Under the pieces are notes generated by a model, which saw only the letters and a program-made list of their open reading frames with translations, had not been told where the DNA came from and made no database searches. This document shows positions 1 to 4,925 of a stretch of DNA of 11,598 bases, piece after piece. The translations under genes and the position numbers were made by a program. The stretch is from assembly GCA_028701635.1 (NCBI GenBank), contig JAQVQJ010000026.1:1-11598 (forward strand). Direction: 5' to 3'. The first letter of the stretch is position 1, and each line of letters opens with the position of its first letter. The stretch is from Clostridia bacterium. Its GTDB lineage: Bacteria > Bacillota_A > Clostridia > Christensenellales > UBA1242.

Positions 1-344
1 AACATTACAGTTCCGCCGCCATATTCACCCTTGGGAATTGTTCCCTCAAAATTTCTATACTCCAAAGGGTGATTTTCTACTTGTATTGCCAATCTTTTAT
101 CGCCAGAATCATAAGATGGTCCCTTTAGAACAGCCCAACTTAAAAGAACACCTTTCCATTCTAGCCTAAAATCAAAATGACCTCTGCGTGCAATATGATG
201 TTGCACAACCAACTTTAAAGCATCTTTTGATTTTTTCTCATCTTTTATTTTCGATAAATCTTTCAAGGGCTTTTTAATGCCCTTAGGCTCCAATGTTTTA
301 TTAAAATCTCTTTTTTTATTATACTTACTAAGCTTTTCTGCCAT
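1..344 (-). CDS. LigD-type 3'-phosphoesterase domain protein, 3' end outside window
   Basis: The gene runs off the left edge, leaving 114 N-terminal codons. The translation matches the phosphoesterase (PE) module of bacterial DNA ligase D, which trims 3'-phosphate and 3'-ribonucleotide ends during non-homologous end joining. Visible family blocks are the KRDF-x-x-T-x-EP start (residues 11-20), VVQHHIARRGHFDFRLE (46-62) holding the metal/catalytic His, His, Asp and Arg residues (H50, H56, D58, R60), SWAVLKGPS (69-77), and ENHPLEY (90-96) followed by FEGTIPKGEYGGGTV (99-113). The gene may encode a stand-alone PE protein or the first domain of a longer ligase; the missing 3' end decides this. 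The ATG at 344 gives a family-like N-terminus, but no convincing ribosome binding site precedes it. The gene lies 47 bp past the 3' end of the tRNA and points the same way. Confidence 0.9.
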   Translation of the reverse strand, partial: MAEKLSKYNKKRDFNKTLEPKGIKKPLKDLSKIKDEKKSKDALKLVVQHHIARRGHFDFRLEWKGVLLSWAVLKGPSYDSGDKRLAIQVENHPLEYRNFEGTIPKGEYGGGTVM

Positions 345-391
345 ATATAAATATTCACAAAAAAATCTTTTTTAACTCAATTATTTAAATT

Positions 392-479
392 TGGCGGAGA
401 GGACAGGATTCGAACCTGCGGAGGCTTTCACCTCACACGCTTTCCAAGCGTGCACTTTAGACCACTCGGACACCTCTCC
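392..479 (-). tRNA. tRNA-Ser(GGA), complete, CCA encoded
   Basis: Read on the minus strand, GGAGAGG at the 5' end pairs with CCTCTCC at the 3' end, followed by discriminator G and an encoded CCA (394-392). The anticodon arm is CACGC-TTGGAAA-GCGTG, giving anticodon GGA. A long variable arm and the T loop GGTTCGAATCC mark a class II serine tRNA. Its 5' half, from the anticodon arm outward, is repeated at 2041-2082 and 4061-4102, so this gene is the attachment site of the array to its right. The promoter at 552-580 fits its transcription. The 5' half here is likely supplied by the integrated cassette, while the 3' half is the original one. Confidence 0.97.
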
Positions 480-551
480 AGAGGCTCGCCTCTTCTTAAA
501 AAATCTCTACTCTTCTCTATCCAAAGGCAATCGCTTATTTAAAGCAAAGAC

Positions 552-580
552 ATTTTAACACAACTCAAAACCTTTTGCAA
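552..580 (-). promoter_or_regulatory. Promoter of tRNA-Ser (copy 1)
   Basis: On the minus strand TTGCAA (580-575), a 17-bp spacer and TAAAAT (557-552) form a sigma-A type promoter about 73 bp upstream of the tRNA 5' end. The same arrangement recurs at 2155-2183 and 4134-4162 next to the two tRNA half copies, so the element carries the promoter together with the tRNA 5' half. Confidence 0.75.
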
Positions 581-588
581 GTCATTTC

Positions 589-606
589 TACCCTAATTCC
601 TACCCT
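589..606. repeat. TACCCT motif pair, period 12 (copy 1, right side)
   Basis: TACCCT occurs at 589-594 and 601-606. Five such pairs are seen in the window, all with exactly 12-bp spacing (589, 1941, 2192, 3961, 4171), and all at fixed places around a tRNA-Ser half. They resemble arm-type integrase binding sites. Being just upstream of the tRNA promoter, they could also bind a regulator. Confidence 0.65.
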
Positions 607-654
607 AAAAAATTGCAAATTTTTAAGCAAAAAAAAGAAAAGAAAAGTAAGAAA

Positions 655-702
655 ATCAGCAGTCAAAAAGGGTGGGGCTCAATGCCCCCCTTGACTGCTG
701 AT
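655..702 (-). terminator. Strong hairpin with minus-strand T-tract
   Basis: Two 12-nt arms (655-666 and 691-702) are perfectly complementary. Inside them GGGGC (674-678) pairs with GCCCC (684-688) around a 5-nt loop. On the minus strand the stem is followed by a T-rich run (654-625), as in a rho-independent terminator. It would shield the tRNA promoter at 580-552 from transcripts arriving from the cassette. The length of the stem also suggests a mobile-element end or a folded RNA. Confidence 0.6.
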
Positions 703-726
703 TTATCTTAAAACAAATAAAGGGGT

Positions 727-744
727 AAAGGGGCTAGCCCCTTT
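727..744. repeat. 18-bp perfect palindrome
   Basis: AAAGGGGCTAGCCCCTTT is a perfect palindrome in a GC-richer non-coding stretch, next to the hairpin at 655-702. It could be part of a terminator (a short T-run follows on the plus strand) or a relic of the mobile element that broke the integrase gene. No gene is seen in 610-903. Confidence 0.5.
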
Positions 745-884
745 TATCAGTGAAAGACCCGCGTCCAAAGGTACAAGTTAAACATAATGGGGAAATAAGG
801 CGCAGCTGCAAACTTTAAACAACAAGTAAAATTTATTGCGTTTTAATAGACAAAAAACTGGCGAAGCCCAGCTCAAAAAAAGTA

Positions 885-912
885 TGTCCCCTATTACTAG
901 ATAATGGGGACA
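885..912. repeat. Imperfect palindrome at the broken integrase edge
   Basis: TGTCCCC (885-891) and GGGGACA (906-912) are perfect inverted repeats, with ATTA (893-896) and TAAT (902-905) extending the stem around a 5-nt loop. The TATGTCCCCTA form resembles hairpin ends of IS200/IS605-like or REP-type (Rayt) elements; that likeness is from general knowledge and no transposase is present. The first ATG of the integrase remnant (904) falls inside this palindrome, so it is probably not a native start. The palindrome may mark the end of an inserted and decayed element. Confidence 0.45.
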
Positions 913-1128
913 CTTAAAACTCAAAAGGGAGATAATTTGGAAAAATTAAATATATCATTAAGACATACCTTTGCCACTCGTTGCATTGAAAATGGTGTTG
1001 AAATGGTTGTAGTTCAAAGTTGGCTAGGACACGCAAGCATAAGTTTAACAATGGACACCTACACCCACATTGAAGATGATTTCAAAAAGAAAGAATTAGA
1101 GAAAGTCGGCTATTCATTTTCTAACTAA
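904..1128 (+). pseudogene. Tyrosine recombinase (integrase), C-terminal remnant
   Basis: This is 74 residues of the C-terminal end of a phage-type integrase. SLRHTFATRCIENGV (residues 18-32) carries the box II arginine, and LGHASISLTMDTYTH (41-55) carries the second histidine and the nucleophilic tyrosine. The N-terminal arm-binding and core-binding domains and the first part of the catalytic domain are missing, and no frame upstream holds them. The usual HxLR histidine is replaced (I-S-L-R). A full family member is about 350-400 residues, so it cannot act alone. The ATG lies in a palindrome; homology begins only around residue 12. It ends 8 bp before the hairpin at 1137, in a convergent position to the gene at 1176-1919. 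It probably represents the enzyme type that built the array. Confidence 0.85.
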
Positions 1129-1136
1129 TAAAAAAT

Positions 1137-1165
1137 AAAAAGGTTGTTATTTAGCAACCTTTTTT
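1137..1165. terminator. Bidirectional rho-independent terminator
   Basis: GGTTG (1142-1146) pairs with CAACC (1155-1159) around an 8-nt loop. A-runs before it and T-runs after it extend the stem and provide a U-tract on either strand. It sits between the convergent integrase remnant (stop at 1128) and the gene ending at 1176. Confidence 0.8.
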
Positions 1166-1175
1166 CATACCTAAA

Positions 1176-1919
1176 TTACCTAAACATTACAATGGGTATT
1201 CTATGCTCTTTATCTGTAATCATTTCTAAATTTTCTATTTCTCTATTTACTGTTTGTTTTTGTTTGTTATTATCAAAAATTTTCATATTACAATAGCATT
1301 CATTATAATATTTTTCAAAATCTTTTTCATTTTTGATTTTCTTTATTAAAGGTGTAGAAAACCCACCATAATTTGCTGAAACATGTTTTCTTTTATAAAT
1401 ATATTTTAATCCTATGATTGGTCCAATTCCCCACTTATGTATATATTGTTCTTTTCTGTAATAATGTTGCAAAAAATAACATCTATCATCATATTCATTC
1501 AATAATAAATAAAAATTAGGTAAATTCCTTTTCTTAAAATAATTATTCATAACTGCAAATGTTTCGCTAATGCCATATATATGTTTATATTCGTTATCAT
1601 TTATTGATTTATCTTGTTCTGGTATTGTGGGCACTCCTAATTCATTTTTATAAGAGATTTCTTTTAACATTTCTTCTAGCCTAAACATATTTTGACAAAA
1701 TTTAATTACTCGCTCTTTTGTAATTTTTGCATTTCTAATTTTTTTATCTTTTGTTGACTCACTAAATAATGCCATTATTTCATGATCATAATTGATGTAA
1801 TACATGACTTTACTTAATAATATTTTTCTAGAATTGTTGATTGAAGAATTAAAAAGTAAAAGAGAAATAGCAACACCTAATATAGATATAACTAAACTTA
1901 AAATATTTAACCAATCCAT
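1176..1919 (-). CDS. Unknown protein with one N-terminal membrane segment (cassette 1 cargo)
   Basis: The product has 247 residues and I do not recognise its family. Residues 3-23 form one hydrophobic segment near the N-terminus (LNILSLVISILGVAISLLLF), followed by basic residues, so the rest is likely anchored with its bulk in the cytoplasm. The remainder is rich in Lys, Asn, Tyr and aromatic residues, with helix-like stretches (48-75, 120-150) and a Gly-rich patch near 167-190. The ATG at 1919 has a good AAGGAG site 8-9 nt upstream, just inside a TACCCT pair (1941-1958). The tRNA-type promoter at 2155-2183 points to it across the tRNA 5' half, giving a leader of roughly 230 nt. It is the only intact gene in cassette 1. 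A role in defence or competition would fit cassette cargo but nothing in the sequence proves it. Confidence 0.8.
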   Translation of the reverse strand: MDWLNILSLVISILGVAISLLLFNSSINNSRKILLSKVMYYINYDHEIMALFSESTKDKKIRNAKITKERVIKFCQNMFRLEEMLKEISYKNELGVPTIPEQDKSINDNEYKHIYGISETFAVMNNYFKKRNLPNFYLLLNEYDDRCYFLQHYYRKEQYIHKWGIGPIIGLKYIYKRKHVSANYGGFSTPLIKKIKNEKDFEKYYNECYCNMKIFDNNKQKQTVNREIENLEMITDKEHRIPIVMFR

Positions 1920-1940
1920 TTCTATTTCTCCTTATTTTTC

Positions 1941-1958
1941 TACCCTAATTTGTACCCT
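1941..1958. repeat. TACCCT motif pair, period 12 (left side of copy 2)
   Basis: TACCCT occurs at 1941-1946 and 1953-1958, between the cargo gene start and the conserved cassette end. The same pair lies at the matching place in cassette 2 (3961-3978). Confidence 0.65.
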
Positions 1959-2082
1959 GCAAAAATGCAAAATTTTTGTTAAATTTTTAAAATGCTTGTT
2001 TATTATAATTGCTTTTAAGGGCACGCGTTCGATTTTCAGTCGCTTTCCAAGCGTGCACTTTAGACCACTCGGACACCTCTCC
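1953..2082. repeat. Cassette end repeat (pairs with 3973-4102)
   Basis: These 130 bp match 3973-4102 with one difference (A at 2062, C at 4082), while the genes on the left of each copy are unrelated. The repeat holds the second TACCCT motif, an AT-rich spacer with an inverted repeat GCACGC (2021-2026) / GCGTGC (2051-2056), the core, and the tRNA-Ser 5' half. Such sharing of ends around different genes is what a family of site-specifically integrating cassettes would give. Confidence 0.9.
2041..2082 (-). pseudogene. tRNA-Ser 5' half (attachment-site copy 2)
   Basis: This is the 5' half of the tRNA-Ser(GGA) gene, up to the 3' side of the anticodon stem. Beyond the core the expected TGTGAGG is replaced by ACTGAAA and unrelated sequence, so no 3' half exists and no functional tRNA can form. 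It lies between the promoter at 2155-2183 and the gene at 1919, so a transcript would start with a tRNA half. Confidence 0.93.
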
Positions 2083-2154
2083 AGAGGCTCGCCTCTTCTT
2101 AAAAAATCTCTACTCTTCTCTATCCAAAGGCAATCGCTTATTTAAAGCAAAGAC

Positions 2155-2183
2155 ATTTTAACACAACTCAAAACCTTTTGCAA
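2155..2183 (-). promoter_or_regulatory. tRNA-type promoter copy 2, facing cassette 1 gene
   Basis: TTGCAA (2183-2178), 17 bp, TAAAAT (2160-2155) on the minus strand, identical to copy 1. With no tRNA 3' half downstream, it would drive a transcript of the tRNA 5' half followed by the gene at 1919-1176. Confidence 0.65.
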
Positions 2184-2191
2184 GTCATTTA

Positions 2192-2209
2192 TGCCCTAAT
2201 TTCTACCCT
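2192..2209. repeat. TACCCT motif pair, period 12 (right side of copy 2)
   Basis: TGCCCT (2192-2197, one change from the motif) and TACCCT (2204-2209), directly after the end of the 150-bp repeat. Same position as 589-606 and 4171-4188 relative to the promoter. Confidence 0.6.
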
Positions 2210-2233
2210 AAAAATCTTAAACGTTTTTATATC

Positions 2234-2276
2234 TATCGGCAAGGATTTATTAAAATTGGTTGACTTTTTGCCGATA
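2234..2276. repeat. 9-bp inverted repeat, 25-nt spacer
   Basis: TATCGGCAA (2234-2242) and TTGCCGATA (2268-2276) are perfect inverted repeats between the cassette flank and the stop of the ABC gene. A second short pair, GTCTT/AAGAC, lies at about 2284-2302. There is no clear T-tract, so terminator function for the ABC gene is uncertain; a protein-binding site or RNA fold is equally possible. No gene is seen in 1920-2332. Confidence 0.5.
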
Positions 2277-2332
2277 ACGGACAGTCTTAACCGCCCAAGA
2301 CCACTACAAAAAACATCTAGATTATTTTAAGA

Positions 2333-3961
2333 TTATATATTAATAACATTTTCATCTTTAGGTATTATAGATTTATCATGTGTAATAATAATTATTATAG
2401 ATTTATTCTTTAAAGTTTTTAAATAATTAATAAGATTAGTTTTTGTTGAATTGTCTAAATCATTTGTGGGTTCGTCTAAAACATATACTTTTGCCTTTTT
2501 ATTTAGAGATCTATATAAGCTAATTTTTCTTTTTTCTCCACCAGATAAATTATCAACTTGTGAATCTTGCAATAACCCTGTTGGTTTTGATAAAATATCC
2601 TGACCTATATTCAAAACATTAATTAATTTTTTATTAAAAACTTTATTACTATATTGCAAATTTTCATTTATACTTCTATTTAGCATAGATGAATCTTGTA
2701 AGCAGTATGATACATCTTCTATATTAAGGTTATCGGACTCAATACCATTTACTAAAAACTTTCCACTTTTTTTAAAAAAATTAGAAAAAAGTAATGTCGT
2801 TAAAATAGATTTTCCACAACCACTTTTCCCAACAACAAAGTTTAATTTGTTTTTATTAAAAAATATTTGCTTGTAATTAATTTTTTTATTACCTATCTCT
2901 ACTAAAATATCTTTAAATTCTATTTCTTCAATTTTATTATGTTTAGGACCTGAAACATATGGAGGATAATCTTTGTTTTCTATAATTGAAAAAACTCTCT
3001 CCATTTCAACAGAACCTGTAATTGCAGCACTTAAAATTCTTGTAGTTGCAAATGTTGGCTGATATGTGTTTTTAACATAGTTGTAAACCAATAAAAGAGT
3101 TCCTGCTGAATATAATAAAGAATTAATTGACTGTACAGTTATCAAGAAAGCAATTATACAAACTGCAATTTTTAAAACATTCATTAAAAACCAAAAAAGT
3201 TTATATTTTTGAGTTAGGTTGATCTCTTTTTTACTTACTTCATTATTTAAGTTTTCAAAATAATTTTCTTCTTTTTTCTCTCCATTATTGAGTAAAATCA
3301 TTTTAAAATTAGACAACATATTAATGAAATAGTTAGAAACTTTTGCTTGACCTTTTTTTACTTCATGAGTTTCCTTAAAATCATATTCCATCATTTTGTT
3401 CGATATGTAGATAAAAAATGGAATAGAAATTATCACAAGCAATCCTAACCTATAGTCAAGAAAAGAGAGATATATTAGTGAAAAAATCGCTTTTACTATA
3501 GGAGAAATGAGTTCACAACTAGGAGTTGTATAAATTGAATGAACCGAGTAAATATCATTATTAATTCTATTTACCAAATCTCCTCGGCTAACTTTTGGGA
3601 GAAAATTTTGAGTTTTTACCAATACGCTTTTATGCAAATCCTTTCTTAAAACATTAATATATTTTGCAGCCTTGATTCTTATATTTGCCCTTATTTGTTG
3701 TTCTCCTATTTCAACTATAATCCATAAGAAAAATAAAATGGATAATAAAATGCTAACATTAAAACCAATAGGTATGCTTATTCCCAAAATGTTTGCAGAT
3801 GCCCCCGACAATATATCAATTATTGACGCCAAAACCAACATTGGCAAAGCATCTAAAATTCCTAAAACCCCAAAGGATGTAAAAAATGACAAGTTTTTTA
3901 TCTTGTCTTTTTTAAAATAACTATAAAATTGTTTAGCTCCATAAAACTTTTTATTTTTCAT
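2333..3961 (-). CDS. ABC exporter, fused membrane and ATPase domains (cassette 2 cargo)
   Basis: The 542-residue product is a half-transporter of the ABCB/bacteriocin-exporter type that would act as a dimer in the cytoplasmic membrane. The N-terminal part (about 1-320) has several hydrophobic segments (roughly 25-50, 65-85, 150-185, 260-295) and the ATPase follows. Walker A GKSGCGKS is at 378-385, the Q-loop glutamine at 422 (CLQDSS), signature LSGGE at 472-476, Walker B VYVLDEP at 492-498, and the H-loop histidine at 528 (ITHDKS). All key residues are present, so it is probably active. Substrate is unknown; peptide or drug export is plausible. The start ATG at 3961 overlaps the first TACCCT motif by one base and has no normally placed ribosome binding site: the nearest AGGG lies 13 nt away. 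The tRNA-type promoter at 4134-4162 faces it. Confidence 0.93.
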   Translation of the reverse strand: MKNKKFYGAKQFYSYFKKDKIKNLSFFTSFGVLGILDALPMLVLASIIDILSGASANILGISIPIGFNVSILLSILFFLWIIVEIGEQQIRANIRIKAAKYINVLRKDLHKSVLVKTQNFLPKVSRGDLVNRINNDIYSVHSIYTTPSCELISPIVKAIFSLIYLSFLDYRLGLLVIISIPFFIYISNKMMEYDFKETHEVKKGQAKVSNYFINMLSNFKMILLNNGEKKEENYFENLNNEVSKKEINLTQKYKLFWFLMNVLKIAVCIIAFLITVQSINSLLYSAGTLLLVYNYVKNTYQPTFATTRILSAAITGSVEMERVFSIIENKDYPPYVSGPKHNKIEEIEFKDILVEIGNKKINYKQIFFNKNKLNFVVGKSGCGKSILTTLLFSNFFKKSGKFLVNGIESDNLNIEDVSYCLQDSSMLNRSINENLQYSNKVFNKKLINVLNIGQDILSKPTGLLQDSQVDNLSGGEKRKISLYRSLNKKAKVYVLDEPTNDLDNSTKTNLINYLKTLKNKSIIIIITHDKSIIPKDENVINI

Positions 3962-3978
3962 ACCCTAAATTCTACCCT
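3961..3978. repeat. TACCCT motif pair, period 12 (left side of copy 3)
   Basis: TACCCT occurs at 3961-3966 and 3973-3978. The first base is shared with the ATG of the ABC exporter gene on the other strand. Confidence 0.65.
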
Positions 3979-4102
3979 GCAAAAATGCAAAATTTTTGTT
4001 AAATTTTTAAAATGCTTGTTTATTATAATTGCTTTTAAGGGCACGCGTTCGATTTTCAGTCGCTTTCCAAGCGTGCACTTTCGACCACTCGGACACCTCT
4101 CC
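3973..4102. repeat. Cassette end repeat (pairs with 1953-2082)
   Basis: Second copy of the 130-bp cassette end, one mismatch to 1953-2082. Beyond 4103 the sequence diverges from copies 1 and 2, apart from the promoter and the TACCCT pair. Confidence 0.9.
4061..4102 (-). pseudogene. tRNA-Ser 5' half (attachment-site copy 3, probably the original)
   Basis: This is the same 5' half as 438-479 with one change (4082; T in copies 1 and 2 becomes G on the tRNA strand, in the D arm). Its upstream flank differs from the other two copies, which suggests it is the displaced chromosomal 5' half and the other two came with cassettes. It is separated from its 3' half at 392-437 by about 3.6 kb. Confidence 0.9.
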
Positions 4103-4133
4103 AAAATTGCTTATTCTTACGATAAACACGAAC

Positions 4134-4162
4134 ATTCTACCACAACTCAAAACCTTTTGCAA
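4134..4162 (-). promoter_or_regulatory. tRNA-type promoter copy 3, facing the ABC exporter
   Basis: TTGCAA (4162-4157), 17 bp, TAGAAT (4139-4134) on the minus strand. The spacer is nearly identical to copies 1 and 2 while the sequence between promoter and tRNA half differs, so the promoter itself is conserved. It probably once transcribed the native tRNA and now reads through the half into the gene starting at 3961. Confidence 0.65.
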
Positions 4163-4170
4163 CCCTTTTC

Positions 4171-4188
4171 TACCCTAATTCCTACCCT
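4171..4188. repeat. TACCCT motif pair, period 12 (right side of copy 3)
   Basis: TACCCT at 4171-4176 and 4183-4188. Its presence beyond the last cassette means either that the chromosomal site itself carries these motifs or that a third cassette was once here and lost its cargo. The stretch 3962-4255 holds only these attachment-site parts and the greA terminator. Confidence 0.65.
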
Positions 4189-4209
4189 AAAAAAATTGAA
4201 AAATTTAAT

Positions 4210-4236
4210 AAAAAAACAGACGAAATGCCTGCTTTT
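4210..4236 (-). terminator. Terminator of the GreA-family gene
   Basis: On the minus strand an A-run, the stem CAGGC-ATTTC-GTCTG (one G-T pair) and a run of seven T follow the stop codon at 4256 by about 20 nt. The short stem is extended by A-T pairs. Confidence 0.7.
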
Positions 4237-4255
4237 CTATATTCTAATATTTTGA

Positions 4256-4735
4256 TTAAATATTTAGATCTTTTTCTGTTTTAGCAACCGGTTTTACAAC
4301 TTCAATAATAGTTACTTTGTGTAATTCCTTATTGCTGCTGGTAAATTCGAAAGAATCCCCTTTGTTTTTCCCTAAGAGTTTTTGTGTCAATGGATTATTA
4401 CATGAAATTTCTCCATTTAAAACTTTCACATTGTAGGCTCCCGTAGGAGTAACAACCTCTTCAATTCCATCTAATTTTATTCTAACTTTATCCTTTAAGG
4501 CTATACCCATAGAACCAGTTTGAATTTCTTTGGCGTTATCTCTTAAAATTTGAGCCTCTGTTATTTTAAAACTTAATTCTTTTTCTTCTATCTCAAGGTC
4601 ACAAGTGGTCTCTTGGTCATTTTCTCTTCTTGCTTCGTATAATTTTTTTAAAACTTCTGATCTTTCATTTTTTAACATTTCTATTGATTGATCTAATTCC
4701 AACATTCCTTCTGCTGAGTAATAAATTTCTTTCAT
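4256..4735 (-). CDS. greA: GreA-family transcription elongation factor with altered tip
   Basis: 159 residues, the normal GreA length. GreA rescues backtracked RNA polymerase by entering the secondary channel and promoting transcript cleavage. The N-terminal coiled-coil hairpin covers about 1-73 (YYSAEGMLELDQSIEMLKNE at the start) and the C-terminal FKBP-like domain about 75-150, with the family block ISCNNPLTQKLLGKNKGDSFEF (110-131). The catalytic tip usually reads DLSENAEY; here residues 40-47 are DQETTCDL, so the Asp remains (D40) but the second acidic residue is displaced (E42, with Thr at 43). It may be a catalytically altered paralogue rather than the housekeeping copy. Start at 4735 has AGGAGG 5 nt upstream and a strong promoter; the gene is monocistronic. 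Confidence 0.85.
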   Translation of the reverse strand: MKEIYYSAEGMLELDQSIEMLKNERSEVLKKLYEARRENDQETTCDLEIEEKELSFKITEAQILRDNAKEIQTGSMGIALKDKVRIKLDGIEEVVTPTGAYNVKVLNGEISCNNPLTQKLLGKNKGDSFEFTSSNKELHKVTIIEVVKPVAKTEKDLNI

Positions 4736-4758
4736 ATATTCCTCCTTGAACTATTCCA

Positions 4759-4787
4759 ATAGTATAACAGAATTCTTACTTTGTCAA
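4759..4787 (-). promoter_or_regulatory. Promoter of the GreA-family gene
   Basis: TTGACA (4787-4782), a 17-bp spacer, TACTAT (4764-4759) on the minus strand, 24 bp upstream of the start codon. The -35 is a perfect consensus. Confidence 0.85.
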
Positions 4788-4827
4788 TACCCAAATTATT
4801 TTTAGCTATTTTTAACAAAAAATACAA

Positions 4828-4856
4828 TTGAATCTTGGAAATTGTCGAAAGATAAT
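4828..4856 (+). promoter_or_regulatory. Promoter of the 235-residue protein gene
   Basis: TTGAAT (4828-4833), 17 bp, GATAAT (4851-4856), 70 bp ahead of the start codon at 4926. It is divergent from the promoter at 4759-4787, with 40 bp between them. Confidence 0.7.
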
Positions 4857-4925
4857 AAAAAAGTTTGATTTTTGATTTTTTTTTGTTAATCTAAAATTAG
4901 ACAATAAAATTAGAGGCAAGAAAAG

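Larger units (their letters stand above)
438..2040. mobile_element. tRNA-Ser-integrated cassette 1
   Basis: This is the unit between two copies of the same core (CGCTTTCCAAGCG at 438 and at 2041). It begins with the 5' half of tRNA-Ser plus upstream flank and promoter (438-587), then a TACCCT motif pair, a strong hairpin, an integrase remnant (plus strand), one minus-strand gene of unknown function, a second TACCCT pair (1941-1958) and about 80 bp of conserved end sequence. The exact crossover cannot be placed inside the shared core, so the ends may shift by up to about 16 bp. The direct repeats and integrase remnant are seen; excision and integration as a unit are inferred. Confidence 0.72.
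2041..2190. repeat. 150-bp direct repeat of tRNA 5' half plus promoter flank (pairs with 438-587)
   Basis: Bases 2041-2190 are identical to 438-587 with no gaps. The repeat covers the anticodon arm to the 5' end of tRNA-Ser and its upstream flank with promoter. The identity stops just before the TACCCT pairs (589 and 2192), which differ slightly. The identity over non-coding sequence suggests a recent common source. Confidence 0.95.
2041..4060. mobile_element. tRNA-Ser-integrated cassette 2 (ABC exporter)
   Basis: This unit lies between the cores at 2041 and 4061. In order it holds the tRNA-Ser 5' half with flank and promoter, a TACCCT pair (2192-2209), a 120-bp non-coding stretch with an inverted repeat, a single ABC exporter gene (minus strand), a TACCCT pair overlapping the gene's start codon (3961-3978), and the conserved end. 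It has no recombinase gene, so any mobility would need an enzyme in trans. Ends are uncertain within the shared core. Confidence 0.72.

Noticed and set aside
2002..2030. TATAAT on the minus strand (2007-2002) as a cassette-internal promoter
   Set aside because: The -10 is perfect, but the place for a -35 (GAACGC, 17 bp away) has almost no match and there is no extended -10, so it stays unlisted.
1804..2145. Open frame of 113 residues, plus strand
   Set aside because: It runs through the antisense of the cassette 1 gene and through the attachment repeat. The shared peptide with the frame at 3929-4255 simply reflects the DNA repeat.
3672..3920. Open frame of 82 residues, plus strand
   Set aside because: Antisense shadow of the well-supported ABC exporter.
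438..4102. Simple tandem duplication as the source of the repeats
   Set aside because: The sequences between the repeats are unrelated genes, and the repeat borders coincide with a tRNA anticodon arm; site-specific insertion explains this better.
438..4188. The spaced repeats as a CRISPR array
   Set aside because: Only three copies, 1.6-2 kb apart and carrying genes between; the repeat is a tRNA half.
3929..4255. Open frame of 108 residues, plus strand
   Set aside because: It is a translation of the cassette end repeat and tRNA half, with no ribosome binding site and no protein-like composition.
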